17,967 nucleotides of DNA from DASZMJ01 sp035551935 (GTDB lineage Bacteria > Planctomycetota > Planctomycetia > Isosphaerales > Isosphaeraceae), in the NCBI GenBank assembly GCA_035551935.1, contig DASZMJ010000082.1, positions 1-17,967 of the forward strand, written 5' to 3'. Position 1 is the first letter of the stretch. Each line of letters begins with the position of its first letter. Position numbers and translations under genes: made by a program. Under the pieces are notes generated by a model. It saw only the letters and a program-made list of their open reading frames with translations. It did not search any database and was not told the DNA's origin. Of this stretch, positions 7,217 through 17,814 are shown piece by piece.

Positions 7217-8227
7217 TCACTCCTGGGGGATGTGCGGGGCCGCGGTGATGTCCTCGTAAAGCGCGTCGAGCTGGGGCTCGGGGGCGGCTTCGGCGTACTC
7301 GATGGCCTCCTCGACCTCGGCCTTGACCTTCTCGTGGAGCTCCTCGAGGCCGGCCTCGTCGACCCAGCCGCGCTCCTTGAGGATGGTCTCGTACACGACG
7401 ATCGGGTCGCGCTCCTTGGCCTTGTCGAGCTCATCTTTCGTGCGGTACTTGGCCGGGTCGCTCATCGAGTGGCCGCGGAAGCGGTACGTGATCGCCTCGA
7501 TGAAGGTCGGCCCGCCGCCGGCTCGGGCGCGGGCGGCGGCCTCGCGGGTCGTCTTGGCCATCAGCTCGAGGTCGTTGCCGTCGATCGACACGCCCGGGAT
7601 GCCGTAGGCGGTGCCGCCGCGGACGGTCAGGTCGAGCAGGCACGAGTGGCGCCTGAGGTGGGTACCCATCGACATACCGTTGTTCTCGACGACGTAGATG
7701 ACCGGCAGCTTCCAGAGGCTGGCCATGTTGAACGCCTCGTGGAGCGAACCCTGGTCCATGGCGCCGTCGCCAAAGTAGCAGATGCAGACGCGGTCCTCGC
7801 CGCGGTACTTGATGGCGAAGGCGACGCCCGCCGCGAGCGGGATGTGGCTGCCGACGATCGCGTGGCCGCCGAGGAAGCCCTTCTCGGCGTCGAAGAAGTG
7901 CATCGAGCCGCCCTTGCCCTTGGAGCAGCCCGACACGCGCCCCAACAGCTCGGCCATCGCCGGTTTCACGTCCATGCCGCGGGCGATCGCGTGGCCGTGG
8001 TCGCGATAGGCGGTGATGACGTAGTCGTCCTCGCGGAGCACGCCGATCGAGCCGACCGCGACGGCCTCCTGGCCGCTATAGAGGTGACAGAAGCCGCCGA
8101 TGTAGCCCTGCTGATACAGCATCGCCGAGCGTTCCTCGAAGCGTCGGATCAGCAGCATCTGGCGCAGCCAGCCCACGGCCTGGTTCCGCGTGACGATCGG
8201 CTTGGCTTCGGTCTGGGCCTGTGACAT
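7217..8227 (-). CDS. pdhA: Pyruvate dehydrogenase E1 component, alpha subunit
   Basis: The thiamine-diphosphate-binding subunit of E1, 336 residues. The cofactor motif runs from GDGAMDQG (153-160) to ENN (181-183). The phosphorylation-loop region YRFRGHSMSDPAKYR (248-262) keeps the serine positions (254, 256) that are regulated in mitochondrial homologues; no kinase is seen here, so regulation is not implied. RDHGHAIARG (75-84) and SKGKGGSMHFF (102-112) are also typical. The ATG at 8227 has AGGAG with a 9-nt spacer. The frame is open further upstream to 8557, but that stretch is Pro/Gly/Ala-rich, overlaps acnA and does not look like protein. It is the first gene of the pdh block; a promoter should lie in 8228-8489. 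Confidence 0.96.
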   Translation of the reverse strand: MSQAQTEAKPIVTRNQAVGWLRQMLLIRRFEERSAMLYQQGYIGGFCHLYSGQEAVAVGSIGVLREDDYVITAYRDHGHAIARGMDVKPAMAELLGRVSGCSKGKGGSMHFFDAEKGFLGGHAIVGSHIPLAAGVAFAIKYRGEDRVCICYFGDGAMDQGSLHEAFNMASLWKLPVIYVVENNGMSMGTHLRRHSCLLDLTVRGGTAYGIPGVSIDGNDLELMAKTTREAAARARAGGGPTFIEAITYRFRGHSMSDPAKYRTKDELDKAKERDPIVVYETILKERGWVDEAGLEELHEKVKAEVEEAIEYAEAAPEPQLDALYEDITAAPHIPQE

Positions 8228-8489
8228 GGAGTCCGTCTCCTGGTCGATCCCGATTGCGGTCGGCGGGTCGGGCGGGGCCTGATCGGGGGCGCCGACGGCG
8301 TGGCCGTCGGCGTCGGCAATGGTGACGGCTGGGGGGGGACCGGCGGGGATCGACCGCCCCCCGAGCAGCCGTCGGAACATCCGTCCTAGTCTAACCAAAG
8401 ACCCTGGCCTCAATCCAGGCGGGCCGGCGCGCGTTCCGCCCGAGGACGCCGGGGGGGGTCGGGCGTGGGAGGTCGATGCCGGGCCGACG
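8228..8489. other. Intergenic region upstream of pdhA
   Basis: 262 bp between the acnA stop and the pdhA start, both on the minus strand. It should hold the pdh promoter unless pdhA is read through from acnA. A weak minus-strand candidate is TTGAGG near 8412 followed by TAGACT near 8390, but the spacing (14 nt) and match are poor, so no promoter is claimed. No T-tract hairpin terminator for acnA is visible. Confidence 0.5.
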
Positions 8490-11315
<2,826 letters not shown>

Positions 11316-11453
11316 GGGAATCGGACCTTCTTCCCTTCCTGCGGTGCCAATGCACGAGGGACCCTCGCGACGGGGGGTGTCGGGGCCCCATTCCCTATCA
11401 TCCAGGATCGGCCGCGGGACGCAACCCTTGGCCGTGGGTCCGCCCGATTCCGA
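11316..11453. other. Short intergenic region upstream of acnA
   Basis: 138 bp between the DUF1571 gene stop and the acnA start, same strand. It contains the 13-bp dyad CGAGGG-A-CCCTCG (11355-11367), close to the acnA start. A very weak TTGCGT-18 nt-TGATAG promoter-like pair is present on the minus strand. No convincing terminator. Confidence 0.35.
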
Positions 11454-12368
11454 TCAGTAGCGGCTGAAGGCGTAGGCGGGGTTTGCGGGGTCGAAGTCGA
11501 GGTCGGTCAGGGGGACGTCGAGCCTCAGGTCGTGGTAGGCATAGTGCTCGGCGAGGTCGAGGGGGCCATCCCGGCCGGGGCGGGGCCATTCGAAGCTGCT
11601 GATGCTGACCGGCAGGCCGGTCACGGGGTCATAAAGGATCTCGACGCGGGCGAACGGGCGGTCGTCGTTCTTGTTCGGGTGAGTGTGGATCGACCGGAGG
11701 CGGGCCGTGCCGTCGTCGGTGGTCGTGCGGTCGAGGATCGTCACGGCCTCGTCGTCCTCGAGGTCGAGGCGGCGGAAGGCGATGAGCTTCTCGGTCAGTC
11801 GCACGAGGCCGGCGTCGGTGATCGGGTGCCGGCTGTCGGCCAAGGCGAGCCGGTCCGTCGGCGCCACGGCCAGTCGCGGGATGAGCCGACGGGTCCAGTC
11901 GCCGTTGTGCGCAATCACCTTGCCGTCGTGCCGACCCTCGGCGAAGACGACCTCCTTGCCGGCCCTCGGCGCGAGGAACTTGAAGTAGACCGCGAACGGC
12001 CGGTTCCGGACCTTCATCGCCATCGTCTGCTCGGGGCCGAGCCGCCCCTTGATCCGCTCTTGCTTGTGGAACGTCGCCGTGTACCCCTCGACCCGCTCCA
12101 GTCGCTCGCGAGCCTCCTGCAAGAACCGCAGGAGCAACCGCTTCGCCGGCTCGCCGTCGAGCGTCGCGGCGGGCCAGGAGGAGACGGCCGAACGCTCGGC
12201 GACGGTCCGGGTCGAGGCCACCGGCTGCGCCGCGGTCGTCGCAACCGGAGGCTTTCCCAAGGGTTCGGTGAACCACCAGCACGCCAGGGCGATCAGCGCC
12301 ACCGGCGCCAGGGCCAGGAGCCACGGCTTCGTCCTCGGCCGGGCGGGCTGGGCGGGGATGGTCGACAT
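11454..12368 (-). CDS. Membrane-anchored DUF1571 family protein
   Basis: A 304-residue protein. A short cytoplasmic Pro-rich start is followed by one membrane segment at about 15-33 (PWLLALAPVALIALACWWF), which acts as an anchor or uncleaved signal. The remainder is probably outside the cytoplasm. From about residue 75 it matches the DUF1571 pattern of planctomycetes: a helix ending in RVEGYTATFHKQERIKG, then QTMAMKVRNRPFAVYFKF and KVIAHNGDW, with PVSISSFEWP near the C-terminus. The fold may relate to LolA/LolB-type outer-membrane lipoprotein carriers, which is inference. The chosen ATG at 12368 has CGGAGCG upstream; the open frame further upstream looks non-coding. The biochemical role is unknown. 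It precedes acnA on the same strand with 138 bp between. Confidence 0.85.
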   Translation of the reverse strand: MSTIPAQPARPRTKPWLLALAPVALIALACWWFTEPLGKPPVATTAAQPVASTRTVAERSAVSSWPAATLDGEPAKRLLLRFLQEARERLERVEGYTATFHKQERIKGRLGPEQTMAMKVRNRPFAVYFKFLAPRAGKEVVFAEGRHDGKVIAHNGDWTRRLIPRLAVAPTDRLALADSRHPITDAGLVRLTEKLIAFRRLDLEDDEAVTILDRTTTDDGTARLRSIHTHPNKNDDRPFARVEILYDPVTGLPVSISSFEWPRPGRDGPLDLAEHYAYHDLRLDVPLTDLDFDPANPAYAFSRY

Positions 12369-12545
12369 CGCGGCACGCTCCGGGAGGCTACCGGCCGGGG
12401 CCGGCTCGACGTCTATCTCGATCTCTACACGTTTACGACCGCCGATCCGGGCCGGTTCAGCTTCCCCGATCCGAACCCGTCCGTCAACCAAGTCCCCGCC
12501 GGCCGACGGCCCTCGCGCATCTTCGGTCCGCGACCGCACCCGTCT
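12369..12545. other. Intergenic region between DUF2239 and DUF1571 genes
   Basis: 177 bp, both genes on the minus strand. A TTGACG hexamer occurs on the minus strand at 12482-12487, but no good -10 partner was found at the usual distance. No repeat or terminator is seen. Confidence 0.4.
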
Positions 12546-13124
12546 TCAGCCGGAAGGGGCCGAAAATGAGGTCGAGGCGAGACGGCGGGCGTGCTCGCGG
12601 ACGTCGCCCGGCCAATCCGCGGTCTCCCGGTCGAAGCGCCCGCGGTCGCCCGCGAAGAGGGCGCGGATGGCCTCCTCGAAGCCGGGGAGGTTGCCGGCGA
12701 TCGCCGACATGAACCGATAGGCCGCCTCCCGCGAGCGTCGCACACGGTCCTCGCCGGCGTTATAGCGCCGCGCCTCTTCCACCAGCTTTCGCAAGGCCAC
12801 CGACGCTCCGCCCGGCTGGCCGTTGAGCCACTCCCATTGCCTCGGCAGGAGCGTCACCTCCCGCGCGACTACCCCCAGCCTCGGCCTCCCCGGCCCTCGC
12901 GGGGCCTCCACGGGCGGAGCGAGCCGCCGCGCGACCTCCTCCGCCGTACCCCGAACGTCGATCTCGACCTGTTCGCCGGTCTCGTCGTCGAAGATCAAGA
13001 CGGGTGTGCCCGGCCCCCGATCGACCACCTCCTTCGTCCTCGTCGCGACCTCCGCCACCCCACCCGTCGCGATCCGACGGGTGCCCTCGAATGCCGTCCA
13101 CCTCGTCCCCGGTCGAATCTCCAT
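12546..13124 (-). CDS. DUF2239 family protein
   Basis: A soluble 192-residue protein with the family's characteristic start: an FEGTRRIATGGVAEVA strand-helix near the N-terminus, then TPVLIFDDETGEQVEIDVRGTAEEVARRL. The middle contains RGPGRPRLGVVAREVTLLPRQWEWLNGQPGG, and the C-terminal part is helical and Arg-rich. The LLPRQWEWL/GRPRLGVV stretch is conserved in the family, whose function is unknown. The positive charge and the (G)RPR pattern would fit nucleic-acid contact, but this is speculation. The ATG at 13124 has AGGAG with an 8-nt spacer. The frame is open far upstream, but that region is antisense to the real gene at 13193-15193 and was left out. Two operator-like dyads lie 44-88 nt upstream of the start. 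Confidence 0.88.
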   Translation of the reverse strand: MEIRPGTRWTAFEGTRRIATGGVAEVATRTKEVVDRGPGTPVLIFDDETGEQVEIDVRGTAEEVARRLAPPVEAPRGPGRPRLGVVAREVTLLPRQWEWLNGQPGGASVALRKLVEEARRYNAGEDRVRRSREAAYRFMSAIAGNLPGFEEAIRALFAGDRGRFDRETADWPGDVREHARRLASTSFSAPSG

Positions 13125-13167
13125 TGTCTCGGCTCCTGAAAACGACTCTCGAATCGATCCTTGGAGT

Positions 13168-13212
13168 ATTTTACCCGGATAAAATCTCGAAGTCAATTTG
13201 ACCCGGGTAAAA
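13168..13212. promoter_or_regulatory. Paired operator-like dyads upstream of the DUF2239 gene
   Basis: Site 1 (13168-13185) is ATTTTACCCGGATAAAAT, symmetric at 16 of 18 positions. Site 2 (13197-13212) is TTTGACCCGGGTAAAA, symmetric at 14 of 16. Their centres are 28 bp apart, close to three helical turns, and they share the core TTTnACCCGGnTAAAA. They lie between the stop of the DHODH-like gene (13193, which site 1 precedes and site 2 overlaps on its C-terminal side) and the DUF2239 start. This suggests control of the DUF2239 gene by a dimeric regulator. No regulator gene is in the window. Confidence 0.6.
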
Positions 13213-15193
13213 ACTGCGATCGGCCGGGCTGTTCGAGGCGTTCGAGGTGGGCGTTCCAGGAATCGTTGAGGCGGGGAACGTCCTGGCAGAGATGGGGATA
13301 CGTCAGGAACAAACCCGTCGCGCCGATCGCGAGGCCGGCGAAGGCGGGGGCGAGGTGCCAGGGGTTCTCGTAGCCGACGATGAAATGGACGCCGATGGCG
13401 GCGGCGTAGCCGGGAATGCTGGCCAGCGCCAGGGTCCACCAGAGCCAGCGCTCGCCGCGGCGAAGGCCCCAGAGGCAGGCCATCAGGAAGGCGAGGCCGC
13501 AGGCCAGGAGCATGCCACCGAGGGTCGCGCGGTCGTGGGCGATCAGGGGGACGATGCGCGGCCCGGCGGCGGCGAGGGCCTCGGCGGTCGTGCCGAGGTA
13601 TTCGAGGTCCTCGTGGACGAAGACCGTCGTCGCGCCGACGGTGCTGATCACGAGGCCGGCGACGAGGAAGGCGGTCGCCTGGACGATCAAGAGGAGCTGG
13701 CCCCACTGAGAATGTCGCCAGGCCTGATCCTCGCGCAGCAGGGGCACCGGCCCGGGTCGGGGGTCGCCGAGCCGGGCGTGCAGGGCAAACAGGAGGATCG
13801 AGAAGAGGATCGAGGTGACGAAGGCGTGGAACGGGTCGAGGTAGCCGAAGCCGAGGAAGAGAAAGAAGCTGCCGAAGCCGGCGAAGGCCGACGCGACCAC
13901 GGTGACCCATGTCCAGTGCAGCCCGCGCCGGATGCCGAAGGCGGCCAGGCCGGAATAGAGGATGCCGATCGTCAGCATCGTACCGGCCAGGCTCGCGCGG
14001 TCATGGGCCAGGAACGAGAGCAGGCGTGGGTTGATCGCGGCGAGCTGGGCCCGGGAGAGGCCGGCGAACTGCTCGTCGTACGGCAAGACGACCCGCGTCG
14101 CGGCGATCGCCAGGGCCATGGCGCCGCCGAAGAACATCGCGACGCCGAGCAGGAGGGCCCAGAACCACGACCGCTCCGCGGGCCGCTCCTCGGGCGTGGG
14201 CGACGGAACCTGCCGCGCGTCGATCGCGAAGTGGAGCGCCTCGTTGACCCGCTTCGGCAGGCCCGGCCCGCCGAAGACGAGGCCGCTGTCGATTGCGACG
14301 AGGTCCGCGCCGGCCTCCAGAAGTTCGATCGCGTCCTCCGGCTCGTGAATCCCCCCGGAACCCACGATCCAGGCCCCCGGCCCCGCGTGCTGCCGAAGAC
14401 GTCGGACCGTCTCGATCGTCAGCCCGCGCGCCGGCCGGCCGATCGCGCGGCGGCCGTCGGCGAACCGGATTCCGCCATCGACCACGAACCCCGCCAGGCC
14501 CGCCTCCAGGGCCGCCCCGGCGAGGCGATCGACCGCCTCCGGCGCCGCGTCCGGCCGGACGCCCAGGAGGATCGGTCGAGGCGGGTACGACTCGCGGCCT
14601 GCCTGCGCGATCGACGGGAACGGACCGTCCAATCCCTGCGCCTCCGGCCAATCGAGCACGATCGCGTCGGCGAACGGCGCGAGCTGGACGACCAGCCGCC
14701 GGCATTCCTCGGCCGCGCGGCCGGGGTCGGCCCCCGGGTTGGGTGCGATCTGGGCGAGGATCGGCGCGGCGACCCGCGGCGACCGCGCCAGGCGCCGGGT
14801 CATCGCGAGCAGGCCGTCCCCCGTCGGCGGATCGTCGAGGACGATCGCCTCGCCCACGTCGTCCCGTTCGACCGGCCCGGCCCCGGCCGACGGTTCCAGG
14901 CTGATCGGCCCGATCGCGACGAACCCGACCCCGAACCGCGCCAAGGCCGGCAGCGCCAACGCGCCGGGATCGAGGTCGCGGCCGATGCCGACCGCCGAGG
15001 GGAACTCGATCCCCGAGAACGTCCGCCGCAGCCTCGGCGACGGCCGCATGTGGCCCATGAAGTCGATGACCGCCCGGCCGATCGCCGATCCGCCGAGCGC
15101 CCCCATGACCCCGAGGCTCACCTCGCGCGCCGCGGCCGGCGGCAAACGCCACAGCAACGGCCGCAGGATCGTCCGATAGGACCAGTCCGGCAT
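13193..15193 (-). CDS. Dihydroorotate dehydrogenase-like domain fused to a duplicated membrane domain
   Basis: 666 residues. Residues 1 to about 325 resemble class 2 dihydroorotate dehydrogenase: the N-terminal RPLLWRLPPAAAREVSL helix, FGVGFVAIGPISLEP (87-101), and the FMN-phosphate elements VGSGGI (277-282) and IDSGLVFGGP (301-310). Key catalytic positions differ. The NxSSPN motif is replaced by LDWPEAQG (180-187), the FMN-contacting Lys of VKIAPD is Gly211, and the DKNGE site reads DLDPG. The C-terminal half (about 344-632) has about eight membrane spans with an internal duplication: 365-431 and 521-587 align without gaps, 26 of 67 identical, both carrying AHDRA and RRG..W.W.T. The ATG at 15193 has GAGGGGGG 3 nt upstream. 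Orotate synthesis is doubtful; a flavin-binding or non-enzymatic membrane protein is likelier. Confidence 0.82.
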   Translation of the reverse strand: MPDWSYRTILRPLLWRLPPAAAREVSLGVMGALGGSAIGRAVIDFMGHMRPSPRLRRTFSGIEFPSAVGIGRDLDPGALALPALARFGVGFVAIGPISLEPSAGAGPVERDDVGEAIVLDDPPTGDGLLAMTRRLARSPRVAAPILAQIAPNPGADPGRAAEECRRLVVQLAPFADAIVLDWPEAQGLDGPFPSIAQAGRESYPPRPILLGVRPDAAPEAVDRLAGAALEAGLAGFVVDGGIRFADGRRAIGRPARGLTIETVRRLRQHAGPGAWIVGSGGIHEPEDAIELLEAGADLVAIDSGLVFGGPGLPKRVNEALHFAIDARQVPSPTPEERPAERSWFWALLLGVAMFFGGAMALAIAATRVVLPYDEQFAGLSRAQLAAINPRLLSFLAHDRASLAGTMLTIGILYSGLAAFGIRRGLHWTWVTVVASAFAGFGSFFLFLGFGYLDPFHAFVTSILFSILLFALHARLGDPRPGPVPLLREDQAWRHSQWGQLLLIVQATAFLVAGLVISTVGATTVFVHEDLEYLGTTAEALAAAGPRIVPLIAHDRATLGGMLLACGLAFLMACLWGLRRGERWLWWTLALASIPGYAAAIGVHFIVGYENPWHLAPAFAGLAIGATGLFLTYPHLCQDVPRLNDSWNAHLERLEQPGRSQFLPGSN

Positions 15194-15607
15194 CGTCCCC
15201 CCTCGATCGGTTCGCGGACCCGAGTCGACAACCCCCGGACCGTCGCGCCGTCGCGACATTCACTCGCCGCGTAGACTCGACCGCCCCGGACCATCTGTCA
15301 AGGAGGCAGCCGGCGGCCGATTCGGGCGACGACTGGGGGTGGAAGGGTGGGGACCGCTCGGCTAGGATCGGGCGTCGCGAGGGCGGAAAGGGGTCGGCAC
15401 GGGCGGGGCAGGCATCAAGAGATTCCGAGCGTCGGGGACGACGGGCCATCCGCTCGGTCCGGGTGGCGGTCGGGTGCCACGGCTTCGGCCGCGAACCCGA
15501 GGCACCCGCCGCCGTTCGTCCCCGCCCCCCGAGACCCGGCGTGTCCGCGAACGTTTTCGTCTCCGCGTCCTCCTCGGCGAATCTGCTGGGATTCCTCGGG
15601 AACAATC
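15194..15607. other. 414-bp divergent intergenic region
   Basis: Lies between the divergent DHODH-like gene (minus) and the GH88 gene (plus), so it should hold two outward promoters. Open frames run across it on both strands, but their Arg/Pro/Gly-rich composition is that of GC-rich shadow sequence. No repeat, RNA gene or strong promoter pair is visible. Confidence 0.55.
15197..15204 (-). promoter_or_regulatory. Ribosome-binding site of the DHODH-like gene
   Basis: GAGGGGGG on the minus strand, followed by ACG and then ATG (15193). The last G residues leave a spacer of about 3-7 nt, depending on which part pairs. This site supports the start at 15193 over the in-frame ATG at 15259. Confidence 0.55.
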
Positions 15608-16735
15608 ATGATTATGCTCCGCTCCCGTCTGGGCCGCGCCTTCGACTTCGCCGCCAGGCAGGTGCGGAAGTCCGTCGAGCGGTCGCCGGACTTCTTCCCG
15701 ATCTATACCGTCGGCGGCAAGTGGCGGCACGGCGGCGAGCTGTGGACGGACTGGTGCGCGGGGTTCCACGCGGGGATGATGTGGCTCATCGCCAGGAGGA
15801 CGGGCGACCCGTGGTGGCGGCAGACGGCCGAGCATTATTCGCGGCTGATCGAGCACAAGAAGCACGATCGCAACGTCCACGACCTCGGTTTCATCTTCTT
15901 GAATACGTACCTGCCCTGGTACGAGCGGACCGGCGACCCGAAGCTCAACGACGTCCTCATCACCGCCGGCAAGACCCTGGCCCTGCGGTTCAACGCGAAG
16001 GGGAAATACCTGCGATCGTTCGTCGCGCCGGAGAGCCTGTTCATCGACATCATGATGAACGTGCCGATCCTCTTCTACGCGGCGCGCGAGACCGGGGACC
16101 GAGTCTTATATGATCTCGCCGTCGCGCATTGCCGGACGACGGAGCGTTACCTCGTCCGGCCCGACGGCCGGACGTCGCACGAGGGGATCTTCGACCCGGA
16201 GACGGGCGAATTCCTCCGTCATTCGACGCACCAGGGGTTGCGGGCGGACTCGGATTGGAGTCGGGGGCTGGCGTGGTCGCTCTACGGGTTCGGGACGGTC
16301 TTCACCTCGACGAACGACCCAGCCGACCTGGCCGTCGCCGAGCGGAACGCCGACCACTTCCTGGACCGCTGCCCCACTGGCAACGTCCCCCCGTGGGATT
16401 TCGACGTGCCCGAGGGGCCCGACCGGATCGACGACAGCTCCGCCGGCGCGATCGCCGCGTCGGGACTCTGGAACCTGGCTGGCCTGACCCGCGACCCGGC
16501 CCGCGCCGCGCGGTATCGCGAAGGCGCCCTGGCCCTGCTCGACACCCTTTGCACCAGCCGGTACGTCGCCTGGGACGACGAGGGCTGGGAAGGGGTCTTG
16601 AAGCACGGCGTCTATCATTTTCCCAAGAGACTCGGGGTCGATGAGTCGGTCATGTGGGGCGACTTCTTCTTCCTCGAGGCCGTCGGCAAGGCGCTCGCGG
16701 CGGCCGAGGCCGGGGCGATCGACATCGGCGATTGA
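15608..16735 (+). CDS. Glycoside hydrolase family 88, unsaturated glucuronyl hydrolase
   Basis: Removes the 4,5-unsaturated uronic acid left at the non-reducing end of oligosaccharides by polysaccharide lyases, through hydration of the double bond. The 375 residues match the (alpha/alpha)6-barrel family. Likely catalytic Asp92 in VHDLGF and Asp147 in FIDIMMN correspond to the two aspartates established in the Bacillus enzyme (D88, D149). Other family marks are GGELWTDWCAGFHAGMMW (42-59), SDWSRGLAWSLYG (215-227), DDSSAGAIAASGL and DESVMWGDFFFLEAV. No signal peptide is seen, so it acts in the cytoplasm on imported oligosaccharides. The start is ATG at 15608; ATG at 15614 is an alternative, and no strong ribosome-binding site separates them. 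It is followed after 20 nt by the sugar epimerase gene, suggesting one operon for uronate-containing sugars. Confidence 0.93.
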   Translation: MIMLRSRLGRAFDFAARQVRKSVERSPDFFPIYTVGGKWRHGGELWTDWCAGFHAGMMWLIARRTGDPWWRQTAEHYSRLIEHKKHDRNVHDLGFIFLNTYLPWYERTGDPKLNDVLITAGKTLALRFNAKGKYLRSFVAPESLFIDIMMNVPILFYAARETGDRVLYDLAVAHCRTTERYLVRPDGRTSHEGIFDPETGEFLRHSTHQGLRADSDWSRGLAWSLYGFGTVFTSTNDPADLAVAERNADHFLDRCPTGNVPPWDFDVPEGPDRIDDSSAGAIAASGLWNLAGLTRDPARAARYREGALALLDTLCTSRYVAWDDEGWEGVLKHGVYHFPKRLGVDESVMWGDFFFLEAVGKALAAAEAGAIDIGD

Positions 16736-16743
16736 GGGAACGC

Positions 16744-16750
16744 GAGGGGG
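16744..16750 (+). promoter_or_regulatory. Ribosome-binding site of the epimerase gene
   Basis: GAGGGGG followed by CATAC and the GTG start at 16756. It decides the GTG start, since the open frame further upstream overlaps the GH88 gene and the first Rossmann strand begins directly after this GTG. Confidence 0.65.
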
Positions 16751-16755
16751 CATAC

Positions 16756-17730
16756 GTGCGCGTCCTGATGACGGGCGGTTTTGGCTGCATCGGCTCGTGG
16801 GTGGCGAAGCAACTGGTCGACGAGGGCCGCGAGGTCTGGATCTACGACCTCCGCGAGGACAGGCACCGGCTCGACCTCCTGCTCGACGAGGCCACCGGGC
16901 GCCTCGTCCATTTCGTCCCGGGCGACGTCGCCGACCCGGCCGCGGTCCGCGCCGCGGTCGAGCGGGTCGGGGCGACGCATCTCCTGCACCTGGCAGGGCT
17001 CCAGGTGCCGACGTGCAAGGCCGACCCGGTCCTGGGGGCGCGGGTCAACGTGATCGGGACCCTGGCCGTCTTCGAGGCGGCCGTGGCGCTGAAAGGGCAG
17101 GTCGAGCGGGTCGTCTACGCCAGCTCGGCCGCCGTGCACGGCCCCCCCGACCCCTCCGCGACCGGGCCGATCGCGGACGAGGTGAGGCTGGCTCCCTTGA
17201 CGCACTACGGGGCGTTCAAGGTCTGCAACGAGCTGAATGCCCGGGTCTACTGGCTCGACCACGGCGTCTCGAGCGTCGGCCTGCGGCCGTGGACGGTCTA
17301 CGGCGTCGGCCGCGACTTCGGGGTGACGAGCGAGCCGACCAAGGCGATCAAGGCCGCCGCCGCCGGTCGCGCCTACCGGATCAGCTACGGCGGGCTTCAG
17401 GACCTGCAATACGCCCCCGACGTCGCCGCGACGTTCCTCCGCGCGCTCTGCGCACCGTTCGAGGGGGCCGAGGCGTTCAACGTCCGCGGCACGGTCGCGC
17501 CGATCGAGGCGTTCGTCGCCGCGCTCGTCGCCGCCGCCCCCGCGGCCGCGTCCCTGATCTCGCACGGCGACCGCCAGCTCCCCATCGCCCCCGACCTCGA
17601 CGACTCCCGCCTCGACGCCCGCCTCGGTCCCCTGGTTTGTACCCCGCTCGCCGCCGGGGTCGCGGAGACATACGCGCGATTCAAGGCGCTGGGCGACGAG
17701 GGGAGGCTAGACCTGGCGGACCTGGGGTGA
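16756..17730 (+). CDS. NAD-dependent epimerase/dehydratase (extended SDR)
   Basis: A 324-residue Rossmann-fold enzyme of the extended short-chain dehydrogenase family, probably acting on a nucleotide sugar or free uronate or aldose. NAD-binding GGFGCIG is at 7-13. Asp31 ends the second strand (WIYD), indicating NAD rather than NADP. LHLAG (77-81) and YASSAAVHG (121-129) supply the catalytic Ser region. YGAFK gives Tyr151 and Lys155. RPWTVYGVGRDFGVTSEPTKAI is the usual substrate-side segment. The exact substrate cannot be told. The start is GTG with a good ribosome-binding site, 20 nt after the GH88 stop. Pairing with GH88 suggests processing of the sugar released by that enzyme, which is inference. 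Confidence 0.92.
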   Translation: MRVLMTGGFGCIGSWVAKQLVDEGREVWIYDLREDRHRLDLLLDEATGRLVHFVPGDVADPAAVRAAVERVGATHLLHLAGLQVPTCKADPVLGARVNVIGTLAVFEAAVALKGQVERVVYASSAAVHGPPDPSATGPIADEVRLAPLTHYGAFKVCNELNARVYWLDHGVSSVGLRPWTVYGVGRDFGVTSEPTKAIKAAAAGRAYRISYGGLQDLQYAPDVAATFLRALCAPFEGAEAFNVRGTVAPIEAFVAALVAAAPAAASLISHGDRQLPIAPDLDDSRLDARLGPLVCTPLAAGVAETYARFKALGDEGRLDLADLG

Positions 17731-17747
17731 AAGACGGGAAGAGGGGC

Positions 17748-17814
17748 TCACCACAAAGGCACAGAGAGCACAAAGGAAGAAGAAAATCTAAAAATCTTCC
17801 CTTCTTCCTTTGTG
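17748..17814. repeat. Palindromic repeat, right arm truncated by an insertion sequence
   Basis: The left arm includes CACAAAGG-type units at 17752, 17760 (variant CACAGAGA) and 17769, then AAGAAG. The right arm CTTCTTCCTTTGTG (17801-17814) is the exact reverse complement of 17769-17782. It stops at 17814, where TGGCCTGCCCC begins, whereas the left arm continues outward for more than 15 bases. It lies 18 nt after the epimerase stop and could have served as the transcript end. Confidence 0.8.

Noticed and set aside
12482..12487. TTGACG as a -35 box for the DUF1571 gene
   Set aside because: No acceptable -10 hexamer 16-18 nt downstream on the minus strand.
13125..13910. Upstream extension of the DUF2239 frame
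   Set aside because: Overlaps the DHODH-like gene in another frame, is Pro/Arg-rich, and passes over a good ribosome-binding site and the family's normal start at 13124.
13247..15274. 675-codon plus-strand open frame antisense to the DHODH-like gene
   Set aside because: Charged, repetitive Arg/Glu/Gly-rich shadow; the minus strand shows clear domain and membrane-span structure.
15347..15607. N-terminal extension of the GH88 frame
   Set aside because: Arg/Pro/Gly-rich with no signal-peptide character; GH88 homology begins after the ATG pair at 15608/15614.
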